Virus record (IMG/VR): IMGVR_UViG_3300009176_000067
Span: 1-27,860 of that record
DNA: 27,860 nt
Direction: 5' to 3' (one strand)
DNA from: a virus
Shown here piece after piece: positions 6,500 through 13,416 of the stretch. The position numbers were made by a program, and so were the translations under genes. Each line of letters starts with the position of its first letter. The first letter of the stretch is position 1. The notes under the pieces were generated by a model. It did not search any database. It was given only the letters and a program-made list of their open reading frames with translations, and had not been told where the DNA came from.

Positions 6500-6841
6500 T
6501 CAGCGAGGACGGCCACGCTTTCCCTTGTGCTGCTGTGGGCGTCGTTCCTTCGCCGCAGCGTCAGGCTGCAGCGTCACCTCCGTTCCCTGCCCCGCAGCGA
6601 ATTCCTCGGGCAGCTCACGACTCGGAGACGGAATCAGATCGATGAAATCGCGGTAGGTCAATCCGAAGGCTTCGGCGATCCGCGTGATCGTCGTCCGAGT
6701 CGGCTCCTTCGTCTTGCCGCTTTCGATCCGATGAATCACCTGCATGCTCACGCCGCTTCGGTCAGCCAGGTCCTTCAGGCGCATGCCCGCGATGTTGCGC
6801 AGCTTCCTGACCACATCACCATCAGTCCACCAAATCTGCAT
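6500..6841 (-). CDS. XRE-family repressor, CI-like
   Basis: A helix-turn-helix protein reading away from the cro-like gene, as in lambdoid switches. The start is placed at ATG 6841 (MQIWWTDGDVVRKLRNIAG), which matches where XRE domains normally begin; the frame extends to ATG 6898, adding 19 residues with no obvious homology, and neither start has a strong ribosome site. The XRE domain spans about residues 8-62 (MRLKDLADRSGVSMQVIHRIESGKTKEPTRTT in two parts around the recognition helix). The C-terminus is short, basic and polar (KERRPQQHKGKRGRPR) and lacks the LexA-type protease domain of lambda CI, so RecA-stimulated self-cleavage is not expected. It probably maintains lysogeny by binding the palindromes at 6917-6975. 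Confidence 0.75.
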   Translation of the reverse strand: MQIWWTDGDVVRKLRNIAGMRLKDLADRSGVSMQVIHRIESGKTKEPTRTTITRIAEAFGLTYRDFIDLIPSPSRELPEEFAAGQGTEVTLQPDAAAKERRPQQHKGKRGRPR

Positions 6842-6916
6842 CGATGGCACAAAGCCTAAGGTGGTCAGCGACCCGCAAACCACTGATTTATGGGGCATTA
6901 GAACATATCGCCGCGT

Positions 6917-6934
6917 AAGTGTAAATTTACGCTT
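6917..6934. promoter_or_regulatory. Operator-like palindrome 1
   Basis: AAGTGTAAATTTACGCTT is an 18-bp near-perfect palindrome with one mismatched pair and a perfect GTAAATTTAC centre, standing out in a GC-rich genome. It lies between the divergent repressor and cro genes and overlaps the start of the rightward -35 box, so bound protein would block RNA polymerase. Confidence 0.6.
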
Positions 6935-6961
6935 GACCGACTAGCCTCACGAGCCTATATT
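6933..6961 (+). promoter_or_regulatory. Rightward early promoter (PR-like)
   Basis: TTGACC (6933-6938), a 17-base spacer and TATATT (6956-6961) form a near-consensus sigma-70-type promoter. The expected transcription start (about 6967-6969) coincides with the GTG start of the cro-like gene at 6969, so the message would have no leader. Palindromes overlap both the -35 and the -10 elements. Confidence 0.7.
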
Positions 6962-6975
6962 TAGTCGCGTGAGGC
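6944..6975. promoter_or_regulatory. Operator-like inverted repeat 2
   Basis: GCCTCACG (6944-6951) and CGTGAGGC (6968-6975) are perfect 8-bp inverted arms separated by 16 bases that contain the -10 box. The right arm covers the likely transcription start and the GTG of the cro-like gene. Its sequence differs from the palindrome at 6917-6934, so a second regulator (Cro itself) could be the ligand. Confidence 0.5.
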
Positions 6976-7181
6976 AAACACAGACCCCGCTCCGAAATGT
7001 GCGACGCGCGCGCACGTTGACTCAGGTCGACATGGCGCGATTGCTCGACGTCACGCAGCAGACGTACAGCAAGTACGAGTCTGGCCAGCTTCGCCCACCG
7101 GTCGACGTGCAGGCGCGGATCGCCGCGGTCCTCGGTGTGCCGGCGCGCGAACTGTTTCCCGACCAGGCGGTCGCCTCATGA
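6969..7181 (+). CDS. XRE-family Cro-like regulator, 70 aa
   Basis: A minimal helix-turn-helix protein: 'MRQTQTPLRNVRRARTLTQ', turn region 'VDMARLLDVTQQTYSKYESG' and 'LRPPVDVQARIAAVLGV' cover the whole XRE fold in 70 residues. The start is GTG 6969; there is no upstream ribosome site, which agrees with the promoter geometry predicting a leaderless message. It is the first gene of the rightward early operon and diverges from the repressor gene, so a Cro-type role (repressing the lysogeny repressor and tuning early transcription) is the natural inference. Coupled to the next gene by ATGA. Confidence 0.8.
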   Translation: MRQTQTPLRNVRRARTLTQVDMARLLDVTQQTYSKYESGQLRPPVDVQARIAAVLGVPARELFPDQAVAS

Positions 7182-7435
7182 CGATCGCGATCGGCGCGTG
7201 GCCGCTCGAGGAACCGTTTCCGGTCGTCCTGCGCGACGCCGACCTGATGCGCGTGCTCAACCTGAAGCACTCGCGCTTCTATCTCCGCAAGAAGGCCGGC
7301 GACTTCGACTTCCTGATGGTGCGTCCGCAGCCGAAGGGCCTCGCCACGCTCTATAGCGGACGGCTCGTCGAGCAGTGGACGCGCGGCGAGCTCGGGGAGT
7401 CGCGCTTCTTCCAGGCTGCGCGGAGGCGCGCATAA
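7178..7435 (+). CDS. Excisionase-like DNA-binding protein
   Basis: An 85-residue protein in ATGA overlap with the cro-like gene. Residues about 18-70 ('LRDADLMRVLNLKHSRFYLRKK', then 'LYSGRLVEQWTRGE') look like the winged-helix fold of AlpA/Xis proteins (MerR-like helix-turn-helix type), where a recognition helix is followed by a short beta wing and a helix ending in a Trp-containing motif. In temperate phages this position and size suit an excisionase acting with the integrase at 5176-6393. It could instead be a transcription factor. Confidence 0.6.
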   Translation: MTIAIGAWPLEEPFPVVLRDADLMRVLNLKHSRFYLRKKAGDFDFLMVRPQPKGLATLYSGRLVEQWTRGELGESRFFQAARRRA

Positions 7436-7439
7436 CGTC

Positions 7440-7871
7440 ATGAGAGCCACTGTGCACGTGCGGGCCATCCCGCGTCAGTCGAAAGCCTTTGCGGAGTCGG
7501 AGGCGGACCTGGCAACGCACGTTGCCAGCACGCTCGCGCTGCTGCGGCGCTGCGTCGCCGACACCAGCTGGACCCTCGAGGCGCTCCAGACCGAGATGGG
7601 CCTCGACAAGTCGCAGATCTCGCGCGTGCTCAACGGCGAGCGGCCGTTGACGCTGCCCTTCCTGCTCCTGCTGCCAGACGACCTTGAGGCCCTCTTCGAA
7701 CAGCGGCGGGCCGAGGGCTTCGGCTTGATCGTGGTGCCCCCGGTGCACGGCGAGCAGGCGGTCCGCAATCTCGTCAGCGGGCTCGTCGGCGTGCTGACCG
7801 CGAAGCTGCCGGTGCGCGCTGAGCGTATGGCGCGCGCGACGCTGCCGGGTGATCCGGAGGCGCAGTCGTGA
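7440..7871 (+). CDS. Helix-turn-helix regulator, CII-like position
   Basis: A 143-residue protein starting at ATG 7440. A helix-turn-helix lies at about residues 40-75: 'TSWTLEALQTEMGLDKSQISRVLNGERPLTLPF', with 'LDKSQISRVLNG' as the turn and recognition helix. The rest includes a hydrophobic beta segment (GFGLIVVPPVHG) and a helix. It is the third regulator in a row after the switch, where lambdoid phages place CII or antiterminators. The target and the sense of regulation cannot be told from the sequence. It ends in a GTGA overlap with a 42-codon gene. Confidence 0.65.
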   Translation: MRATVHVRAIPRQSKAFAESEADLATHVASTLALLRRCVADTSWTLEALQTEMGLDKSQISRVLNGERPLTLPFLLLLPDDLEALFEQRRAEGFGLIVVPPVHGEQAVRNLVSGLVGVLTAKLPVRAERMARATLPGDPEAQS

Positions 7872-7996
7872 TCGCCGCGATCGTCGCGTGGTTGTCGCGG
7901 TTGCTCGACGCAAAGGCGCAGCAACGGCCGTACTGGCTCGACGAGCCGGCGCTAACCGTGTCGTGTGTCGCGAAGTTCGAAGGACGGGCCGCATGA
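7868..7996 (+). CDS. 42-aa hypothetical protein
   Basis: A short frame starting at GTG 7868 (GTGA overlap) and ending in an ATGA overlap with the next gene, exactly filling the gap between them. The N-terminal half is hydrophobic and amphipathic (IAAIVAWLSRLLDAK), the remainder polar (QQRPYWLDEPALTV). Start and stop coupling on both sides is the main evidence that it is real. Confidence 0.45.
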   Translation: MIAAIVAWLSRLLDAKAQQRPYWLDEPALTVSCVAKFEGRAA

Positions 7997-8382
7997 GCAG
8001 GATGACGGTCGGTCGCATCGAGCAACTGACGCACACGCCCGGCCCGTGGGAACCGGAGTACCTCTACGACGGCGGACGAACCATCGCGCAGATCCGGAGC
8101 CGGAAGACGCTGCTCTGCGTCAATGCGGCCGCGCATCCGCAGCTCGACCAACAGGGCGAACTCAAAAGCGCAGAGCAACTCGAAGTCGAGTCGCTCCGAA
8201 ATGCGCACCTGATCGCCGCGGCACCGGAACTCTTGAGCGCGCTGCGCCGGATGCTCGAGTGCCACCAGGCCGCGATGGATGCCGCGCAGAGCAACGCCGT
8301 TCGTTTCGTCGAGAAGCGGTGTGAATGCGGCGCGTGCGACGAGGCTCGTGCCGCCATCGCGAAAGTTGAGGGGCGCGCATGA
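7993..8382 (+). CDS. Phage early protein with 'HTPGPW' and 'LIAAAPEL' motifs
   Basis: A 129-residue protein starting at ATG 7993. It has the layout of a widespread phage/prophage family: an N-terminal 'LTHTPGPWEP', a small beta-rich segment (DGGRTIAQIRSRKTLLCVNAA), then 'SLRNAHLIAAAPELLSALRRML' and a helical C-terminus with 'CECGACDEARAAIAK'. The His-Thr-Pro-Gly-Pro-Trp start and the Asn-Ala-His-Leu-Ile-Ala-Ala-Ala-Pro-Glu-Leu block are, from memory, hallmarks of that family, whose role is unknown. The CxC-x2-C cluster may bind metal. Confidence 0.65.
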   Translation: MSRMTVGRIEQLTHTPGPWEPEYLYDGGRTIAQIRSRKTLLCVNAAAHPQLDQQGELKSAEQLEVESLRNAHLIAAAPELLSALRRMLECHQAAMDAAQSNAVRFVEKRCECGACDEARAAIAKVEGRA

Positions 8383-8501
8383 CGGGCGAACCGATCCGCG
8401 ACGCCAGCGGCCGCGTCATCGCGCCGCCGCAACCCCAGTACACGCCGAGGCCGGAAGGCCCGTGGACGCAGAACGGAGCGCGGACGTGCGAACCATCCTG
8501 A
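8379..8501 (+). CDS. 40-aa proline-rich hypothetical protein
   Basis: The frame starts at ATG 8379 in ATGA overlap with the previous gene and ends at 8501, overlapping the next small gene by 16 bases. The product is polar and proline-rich (IAPPQPQYTPRPEGPW) and probably disordered. Only the coupling supports it. Confidence 0.4.
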   Translation: MTGEPIRDASGRVIAPPQPQYTPRPEGPWTQNGARTCEPS

Positions 8502-8614
8502 CGGGGCTGATCGCCCTGTTTCTGATCGCCGTGGTGATCATCGCGTCCGGGTTGCTGGTGGTGAAGCGCGGCGGGTGGGAACTCGAGCAGTCCGACGGGG
8601 AGGATCCGCACTGA
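8486..8614 (+). CDS. Single-span membrane microprotein, 42 aa
   Basis: GTG 8486 has CGGAG seven bases upstream, preferred over a GTG at 8462. Residues 4-26 are one strong transmembrane helix (ILTGLIALFLIAVVIIASGL), followed by a Lys-Arg pair and an acidic tail (EQSDGEDPH). An early, membrane-inserted microprotein could modify the host envelope (for example superinfection exclusion or inhibition of a host membrane protein), but nothing specific is visible. Confidence 0.5.
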   Translation: MRTILTGLIALFLIAVVIIASGLLVVKRGGWELEQSDGEDPH

Positions 8615-8802
8615 TGCCCGAGCACGAACGCGCGCCGACCGTTGGCGAGCGCTTGAAGGAACTCCTGATCGCGCGCTTCGGCGTGGGCGGCTGTCGTCAC
8701 GACTACCGCCTCGTGCAGCAACGCCGCGGGACGTCGATCCGCTGCTGTCTCTGCGGCCACGAAACGGAGCTGTTTCAGATCGTCGGCGATCGGAAGCCGT
8801 AA
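8614..8802 (+). CDS. Small cysteine/histidine protein, likely zinc-binding
   Basis: A 62-residue protein starting at ATG 8614 (TGATG overlap). An amphipathic helix (VGERLKELLIARFG) precedes a potential zinc site made of 'GCRHDYRLVQQRR' and 'RCCLCGHE', that is, Cys-x-His then Cys-Cys-x2-Cys-x-His. It ends at the hairpin at 8811-8840. Unknown family; probably a nucleic-acid or protein adaptor. Confidence 0.55.
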   Translation: MPEHERAPTVGERLKELLIARFGVGGCRHDYRLVQQRRGTSIRCCLCGHETELFQIVGDRKP

Positions 8803-8810
8803 ACGACGAA

Positions 8811-8840
8811 GCCCGCCTACTGCGCGAACAGCGGGCGGGC
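8811..8840 (+). terminator. GC-rich hairpin, possible attenuator
   Basis: GCCCGCC (8811-8817) pairs with GGCGGGC (8834-8840); inside the loop CTG and CAG can add three more pairs. It sits in the only non-coding gap (8803-8867) of this part of the early operon. No T-run follows, so it may be an attenuator, a Rho-related site or an mRNA-stabilising element rather than a full terminator. Confidence 0.35.
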
Positions 8841-8867
8841 CTCAAGCACCTAGAAGGGACGTGGCGT

Positions 8868-9158
8868 GTGCCCCAGCGTAGCACCCTCCGGCTCGTGAAG
8901 GAAATCCCCCTTCAACAGATCGCCGCCGCCGCCGTCGCCGAGCACCGGCGCAAAGTGGCGCTCGTTGACGCGCGCGAGACCCTGCGCTGCATCGCCGTCG
9001 AGCACGGGCACTTCCTCGGCTGGTGGCGCGTCGAGAGCGAGGCGACCGCGCTCGTGCAGTGCCGCATCTGCGGCGAAGGCGCCGTGCTGCGGCTTGACAC
9101 CGCGGCGACGCGCCTCACGGACGGCTTCGGCCAGGCGTGCCCGGGAACATTCCAATGA
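8868..9158 (+). CDS. Hypothetical protein with CxxC motif, 96 aa
   Basis: Starts at GTG 8868 with AAGGGAC about eight bases upstream. A basic N-terminus is followed by a helical region (QQIAAAAVAEHRRKVALVDARETL) and a compact C-terminal half with 'HGHFLGWWRVES', 'VQCRICGEGAVLRLD' and a last Cys in 'FGQACPGTF', which together could bind zinc. It ends in an ATGA overlap. It is the first gene after the hairpin, so its expression may depend on read-through. Family not recognised. Confidence 0.6.
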   Translation: MPQRSTLRLVKEIPLQQIAAAAVAEHRRKVALVDARETLRCIAVEHGHFLGWWRVESEATALVQCRICGEGAVLRLDTAATRLTDGFGQACPGTFQ

Positions 9159-9448
9159 CTTCCGGCGCCGACCGCTTCAGCGTGCTCGACGTGATCGTGG
9201 TGCAGACGTACTTCGTGCGCCGTCGGCCGACCGACGATCCCTTCTTCGAGGTGCAGGTCGCGCGGGACGCCCAGGCGAAGACGCCGCGGTCGGCGTTCCT
9301 GACACGCGACGAGGCGCTCTACGAGACGGCGCTCGCGCTCGAGGCCTCCGAGGAGCGGGTCGATCTCGCGTGGAAGCCCGGGCGCAGGCAGAACGGACAG
9401 GTCGCGCAGCTGCTCGTCGCGGTGCGCCCGCATCGGGAGGCCGCGTGA
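9155..9448 (+). CDS. Hypothetical protein, 97 aa
   Basis: ATG 9155 overlaps the upstream stop; the stop overlaps the GTG of the methyltransferase. The sequence suggests a small beta-alpha fold: strands 'FSVLDVIVVQTYFVRRRP' and 'FFEVQVARDA', then a helix 'TRDEALYETALALEAS' and a final basic segment 'WKPGRRQNGQVAQLLVAV'. There is no cysteine cluster and no catalytic motif. Its coupling to the methyltransferase gene suggests a link in expression, not necessarily in function. Confidence 0.55.
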   Translation: MTSGADRFSVLDVIVVQTYFVRRRPTDDPFFEVQVARDAQAKTPRSAFLTRDEALYETALALEASEERVDLAWKPGRRQNGQVAQLLVAVRPHREAA

Positions 9449-10452
9449 AGACAGGACTCCGTTTGGCGGATCCGGTGCTTGTGAAGCTCGAACAGGCGCG
9501 CAGCGCGCTCTCGCAGGCGAAGACGATACAAGGCGTCAAACGGATCGCCGATCTCGCGGCGGCGGCGAAGGTCTACGCCCGCCAGCAGCAGCTCGGGCAG
9601 GAATCGATCGACTTCGCGCACGCCGTCCGCATCGAAGCCCTGCGCCGTCTGGGCGAACTGCTCAAGGTGACGCCGAAGAACTCTGGCGTCGCGACGCGCG
9701 ACAAGCGCGGAATGACTCGCGGTTCCTCCGGAGTACCGCGAGTCGCAGAGCCGCCGACGCTCGCCGACGTCGGCCTTACGAAGAAGCAATCGTCGATCGC
9801 GCAGAAGCTCGCGGAGCTCCCGAAGAAGCAGTTCGAGGACGTCCGCCTCGGCGTCGCCTCGATTGCGCAGGCGATCCGCGAAGTCGAGCACGCGAAACGG
9901 CCGACGACGCCACTGCCCGTCACCGACACGTACCGGGTGATCTACGCCGATCCGCCCTGGTCGTACGGCAACAGCGGCGTGATCAACGACTCCGACAACT
10001 ACGGCCGCGCTGCGCGTCATTACCCGTCGCTGTCGATCGCAGAGCTCTGCGCGCTGCCGGTAAAGGCGCTCGCCGATCCCGATGCGGTGCTCTTCCTGTG
10101 GGTGACGTCGCCATTGCTCGCCGAGTGCTTCGCCGTCGTCGCCGCCTGGGGCTTCACCTATAAGAGTTCGTTCGTCTGGGACAAGGTCCGGCACAATTTC
10201 GGCCACTACAACAGCGTCCGGCACGAGCTACTGCTGGTCTGCACGCGCGGGTCATGCACGCCGGATGTCCGGACGCTGCACGACTCGGTGCAGACGATCG
10301 AGCGGTCGGACGTGCATAGCGAGAAGCCCGAGCACTTCCGCTCGATCATCGATGATCTCTACCCGCGCGGTGCCCGAATCGAGCTGTTCGCGCGCTGTGC
10401 GGCGCCGGCACCGTGGGAAACGTGGGGGAACGAACTGCGAGCGCGAGCATGA
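9445..10452 (+). CDS. MT-A70 family adenine-N6 DNA methyltransferase
   Basis: A 335-residue enzyme starting at GTG 9445 (GTGA overlap). The C-terminal MT-A70 domain begins at about residue 160: 'YRVIYADPPWSYG' holds the DPPW catalytic motif (169-172). Then come 'HYPSLSIAELCALPV', 'VLFLWVTSPLLAECFAV', 'WGFTYKSSFVWDK' and the 'SEKPEHF' and 'LYPRGARIELFAR' blocks that complete the SAM-binding fold. The first 150 residues form a helical domain (EALRRLGELLK, LADVGLTKKQSSIAQKL) like ParB- or Sak-type DNA-binding extensions found in phage MT-A70 proteins. It would methylate adenine in phage DNA, plausibly to escape restriction. No partner restriction nuclease is obvious, although the next gene may be a nuclease. 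Confidence 0.88.
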   Translation: MKTGLRLADPVLVKLEQARSALSQAKTIQGVKRIADLAAAAKVYARQQQLGQESIDFAHAVRIEALRRLGELLKVTPKNSGVATRDKRGMTRGSSGVPRVAEPPTLADVGLTKKQSSIAQKLAELPKKQFEDVRLGVASIAQAIREVEHAKRPTTPLPVTDTYRVIYADPPWSYGNSGVINDSDNYGRAARHYPSLSIAELCALPVKALADPDAVLFLWVTSPLLAECFAVVAAWGFTYKSSFVWDKVRHNFGHYNSVRHELLLVCTRGSCTPDVRTLHDSVQTIERSDVHSEKPEHFRSIIDDLYPRGARIELFARCAAPAPWETWGNELRARA

Positions 10453-11063
10453 GCAGCTACGACGCGTACCGGAAGAACAAGATCGAATCGGGCCTGCTCT
10501 TTCAGGACTTCATCGTCGACCTGATGCTGCAGGTGCTGCGCTTTCCCGTGACGATCTACAGCAGCCGTCTGTACCAACAGACCGTAGGTGAAGGCCCTGC
10601 AGGCGTCGAGATCAAACACGACGAGAATTACGCCCGCACCGGGAACCTGTGGATCGAGGTCGCAGAGAAAGCCTGCCCGCGGCCGGGAGACTACGCGCGA
10701 TCCGGGGTTTTTCGTGACGACAATTCGTGGCTCTACATCATCGGCGACTACGACACGGTCTTCGTCTTCGCCAAGGTCGCGCTGCAGTCGCTCGCACGCA
10801 GCGACAGATTCCGCATCCTTGAGAACCGAACTAAGACGTCGAAGGGTTATCTGCTCCCTGACGCCGTCGCCAGGCGCTGTGCCGCCCGGGTGCTCGCGCC
10901 GAAGGCGAAGCAAAAGATTGTCGTCGCTGTTGGTGATCTCCACGAACTCGGTCGGCAGCTGCATCGTGCGGCGCTTGCTAATCCGGCCCAGCGCGCGCTG
11001 TTTCAATTCAACGATGAGCCAGCGCCGGATCCCGCATCAGCCGAGAGGAAGGAGTCGGCGTGA
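10449..11063 (+). CDS. Putative PD-(D/E)XK-type nuclease
   Basis: A 204-residue protein starting at ATG 10449, in ATGA overlap with the methyltransferase. 'GVEIKHDENYARTGNLWIEVAEKA' (about residues 52-75, written here as motifs E54-I-K56 and E70...E73-K74) followed by 'DDNSWLYIIGDYDTVFVFAK' looks like the core of a restriction-endonuclease-like fold: an acidic strand, then Glu-x-Lys, then paired strands. The C-terminus is acidic and disordered. Similar proteins occur in phage early regions as hypotheticals. The direct coupling to an adenine methyltransferase raises the possibility of a modification-linked nuclease, but recombination or repair is equally possible. The catalytic assignment is tentative. 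Confidence 0.55.
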   Translation: MSSYDAYRKNKIESGLLFQDFIVDLMLQVLRFPVTIYSSRLYQQTVGEGPAGVEIKHDENYARTGNLWIEVAEKACPRPGDYARSGVFRDDNSWLYIIGDYDTVFVFAKVALQSLARSDRFRILENRTKTSKGYLLPDAVARRCAARVLAPKAKQKIVVAVGDLHELGRQLHRAALANPAQRALFQFNDEPAPDPASAERKESA

Positions 11064-11422
11064 TGGACAAGCGCAGCGAGTACGGCTTCCGTCACAACCT
11101 GCCGGTCCGCATCGGCTCGCCGACGGGCCCGAAGGGGCGCCTACTGCAGTGCAACGGCCGCACCGGCCAGTACTGGAAGGTCAAGCTCGACTCCGGCGAC
11201 TGGGTCTGGCCCGACGACATCATCGTCGACGACGGCGGCGACCGAATCGAGATCTGCCTGGACTGCCGGCTGCGGTTCCTTGGCAAGCCCGGCGAGTTGA
11301 TCTGCCGCCGGTGCCAGGAGACCACCTTCGGGACCGCGGATGAGCGGCGCACCGCTGTCGACGACGCACGCTACCGACCGCGCAGCCGCGGCACGTACCG
11401 CCGGCGCGGATCTCACATCTGA
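11060..11422 (+). CDS. Hypothetical protein with zinc ribbon, about 120 aa
   Basis: Start GTG 11060 (GTGA overlap) or ATG 11063, both served by AAGGAG upstream. The N-terminal part has an SH3-like beta pattern ('VRIGSPTGPKGRLLQCNGRTGQ', 'YWKVKLDSGDWVWPDD'). A zinc ribbon follows with Cys pairs in 'EICLDCRLRF' and 'LICRRCQETTF'. The C-terminus is strongly basic (RYRPRSRGTYRRRG), fitting nucleic-acid binding. It directly precedes the recombination genes. Family not recognised. Confidence 0.6.
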   Translation: MMDKRSEYGFRHNLPVRIGSPTGPKGRLLQCNGRTGQYWKVKLDSGDWVWPDDIIVDDGGDRIEICLDCRLRFLGKPGELICRRCQETTFGTADERRTAVDDARYRPRSRGTYRRRGSHI

Positions 11423-11445
11423 CTTTTCCGACAGGAGCGCACTGA

Positions 11446-12402
11446 ATGGCTGAAGCCGAACTCGTCGACGACAACGTCCCGATGCCCGTAGATCCACTCG
11501 AGGCGCGACGGCCCGACGTGCCGATCACGCTCAGCGAGCTCGCCGCGGAGAAGGGCGAGGCCGTCGAGATCATCAACGCGCGCGCGCTCGTGCTGCAGAC
11601 GCTGCGGAAGGCGGCGATCCTCGCGACCTCGCCGGAAGACTGGCTGCTCTTTAAGGCCCCGGACGAACAGGGCGGCCAGGTCGTCGGCTATCTGCAGGAC
11701 TGCGGCGCCGACCGCGTGCGCGATCTCTACGGCATCGAGATCTTCAACGTCAGCAAGCCCGAGAAGGTCGTCGGCAGCGAGCCGGGCGTCTTCCACTACC
11801 TGATCACCGGCAGCGGTCGCTGCAAGCTGACGCGCCAGGTGCTCGAGGACGTCGAGGGCGGGCGGTCCTCGACCGACGACTTCTGTAAGGACAAGAAGGG
11901 CGTCGAGCTCGAGCTCGCCGTGCGGAAGGCGGCGCGCGCCAATCTCGACGGCAACATCTCGCGCGAGCTGGCGGGCCTGAAGTCGGTGCCGATCTCGGAG
12001 CTCGAAGAGGTCTGGAAGGGCACGGCGAAGAAGATCGAACAGTGCCGCCGCGGGCGCGGCTTCGGCACGCGCGATCAGCGGCTCGGCGGTGGCGAGCGGC
12101 CCGACGAAGGCGTCGACGTGCCGCCGCAGTGTCGCGTCTGCAAAAAGCCGATGGTGCTGCGCAAGGGCAGCAAGGGCTATTTCTACTCCTGCGCCGACTA
12201 CAAGCAGCACCAGGATGCCGGGCAGAAGTCCTTCACGATCGATCTCGACAAATGGAAGGAGGAACTGGCGAAGCGTGCCACGGCGGCCACGCCTGAGCAA
12301 CCGGCCGCGGCGGCCGCTTCGCCAGCGAAGGTCGAGCCGCCGAGCGCCGACGAGGTCTTCGGCACCAAGTCGGCCGGGCGCGTGCCGGGGCAAGAAGGGT
12401 AA
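11446..12402 (+). CDS. Putative single-strand annealing/recombination protein
   Basis: A 318-residue protein starting at ATG 11446 with a modest upstream AGGAG. A helical region 'RALVLQTLRKAAILATSPEDWLLFK' leads into the core 'GYLQDCGADRVRDLYGIEIFNVSKPEK', 'FHYLITGSGRCKLTRQVLEDVEGGRSSTDDF' and 'ELAVRKAARANLDGNISRELAGLKSVP' (listed as separate short blocks). A zinc-ribbon-like part (C229, C232, C249) and an Ala/Pro-rich tail follow. From memory, proteins of this layout sit directly upstream of Cas4/RecB-like exonucleases in phages and are treated as annealing-protein candidates. That arrangement, analogous to lambda Bet-Exo, is seen here. Activity is inferred from context. Confidence 0.6.
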   Translation: MAEAELVDDNVPMPVDPLEARRPDVPITLSELAAEKGEAVEIINARALVLQTLRKAAILATSPEDWLLFKAPDEQGGQVVGYLQDCGADRVRDLYGIEIFNVSKPEKVVGSEPGVFHYLITGSGRCKLTRQVLEDVEGGRSSTDDFCKDKKGVELELAVRKAARANLDGNISRELAGLKSVPISELEEVWKGTAKKIEQCRRGRGFGTRDQRLGGGERPDEGVDVPPQCRVCKKPMVLRKGSKGYFYSCADYKQHQDAGQKSFTIDLDKWKEELAKRATAATPEQPAAAAASPAKVEPPSADEVFGTKSAGRVPGQEG

Positions 12403-12414
12403 GGCAACGCCACG

Positions 12415-13416
12415 ATGCCACCCACGGCCTCGCTCGCGCCCGCCGACATCGCCGCCCGCATCCATGCCGCCTGGGGGCAGCACTACGCCCGCCAGGCGCG
12501 CCCGTCGTCGCCGCACGCCTACGTCTACGCCTCGTCGTGGCGGGCGTGCGAGCGGCGCATGGTTTACGAACTCACGATCCCCGATCAGCAGCCGCCCTTC
12601 CCGCCGGAAGTGCTCGCGAAGTTCCGGCGCGGCGACGACCGCGAGCGCGAGCTGCTGATCGACCTCGCGCGCGTCGGCCGCGAGACCGAGCCCGAATTCA
12701 AGGTCATCGGCCAGCAGGAACGCTTCACGCTGAAGGATCACAAGGGGCGCGTCGCGATCGTCGGGAAGGTCGATGCGCGCCTCGAGATGCAGGGCGCGCG
12801 GCCGCCCCTCGAGGTGAAGGCCTGGTCGCCGATGATGACCGACCGCGTCGAGCGGTTCAGCGACCTCTTCGACAACCCGTGGACCGTGAGCGGCGCGCAC
12901 CAGCTCCTCGCGTATCTCTTCGCCGCCGGCGAGCCCTACGGCTTCCTGCTGCTCGATCGCTCCGGCCTGCCGAAGCTCCTCGAGGTCGAGCTCGAGCCGC
13001 ACCTCGATCGCATGGAGGACTTCCTGGCGCGCGCCGAGCGCGTGCTCGATCACGTCGCCGCCGGCACCGAGCCGGACTTCCTCGACGACCCGGCCTCGTG
13101 CCGGCGCTGCCCGTGGTTCGGCGGCATCTGCCAGCCGCCCCTGAGCGCCGCCGGCGCGACGCTGCTGAACGATCCCGACCTCGAGGCCGCCCTCGAGCGC
13201 CGCGAAGCCCTGAAGGCCGCCGCGGACGAATTCGACGACATCGACAAGCGCGTCAAGCAGCAGCTGCGCGGCGTCGAGCAGGGCATCGCCGGCCGCTTCG
13301 CGATCAGCGGCAAGTGGGGCAAGCAATCGAAGGTCGAGCTGCCCGCCGACCTGAAAGCCAAGTACACGAAGACCGACCCGAAGGGGCGGTTCACGCTGGA
13401 GATCACAAAGCTATGA
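12415..13416 (+). CDS. Cas4/RecB-like PD-(D/E)XK exonuclease with Fe-S cysteines
   Basis: A 333-residue protein starting at ATG 12415. The nuclease core is visible as 'IVGKVDARLE' (Asp120) and 'PLEVKAWSP' (Glu133-x-Lys135), with 'SGAHQLLAYLF' as the motif IV-like helix after it. Four cysteines have Cas4/AddB spacing for an iron-sulphur cluster: Cys45, then C229-x2-C232-x6-C239. The last 80 residues form a helical arm and a small beta domain ending the protein. It would resect double-stranded ends and hand 3' tails to the annealing protein encoded just upstream, supporting phage recombination and concatemer formation. Confidence 0.82.
   Translation: MPPTASLAPADIAARIHAAWGQHYARQARPSSPHAYVYASSWRACERRMVYELTIPDQQPPFPPEVLAKFRRGDDRERELLIDLARVGRETEPEFKVIGQQERFTLKDHKGRVAIVGKVDARLEMQGARPPLEVKAWSPMMTDRVERFSDLFDNPWTVSGAHQLLAYLFAAGEPYGFLLLDRSGLPKLLEVELEPHLDRMEDFLARAERVLDHVAAGTEPDFLDDPASCRRCPWFGGICQPPLSAAGATLLNDPDLEAALERREALKAAADEFDDIDKRVKQQLRGVEQGIAGRFAISGKWGKQSKVELPADLKAKYTKTDPKGRFTLEITKL

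Noticed and set aside
11413-13326. Long minus-strand frame of 637 codons
   Set aside because: It is antisense to two well-supported genes, its composition is the Arg/Leu/Ala-rich pattern expected of a GC-rich shadow frame, and it holds no recognisable domain.
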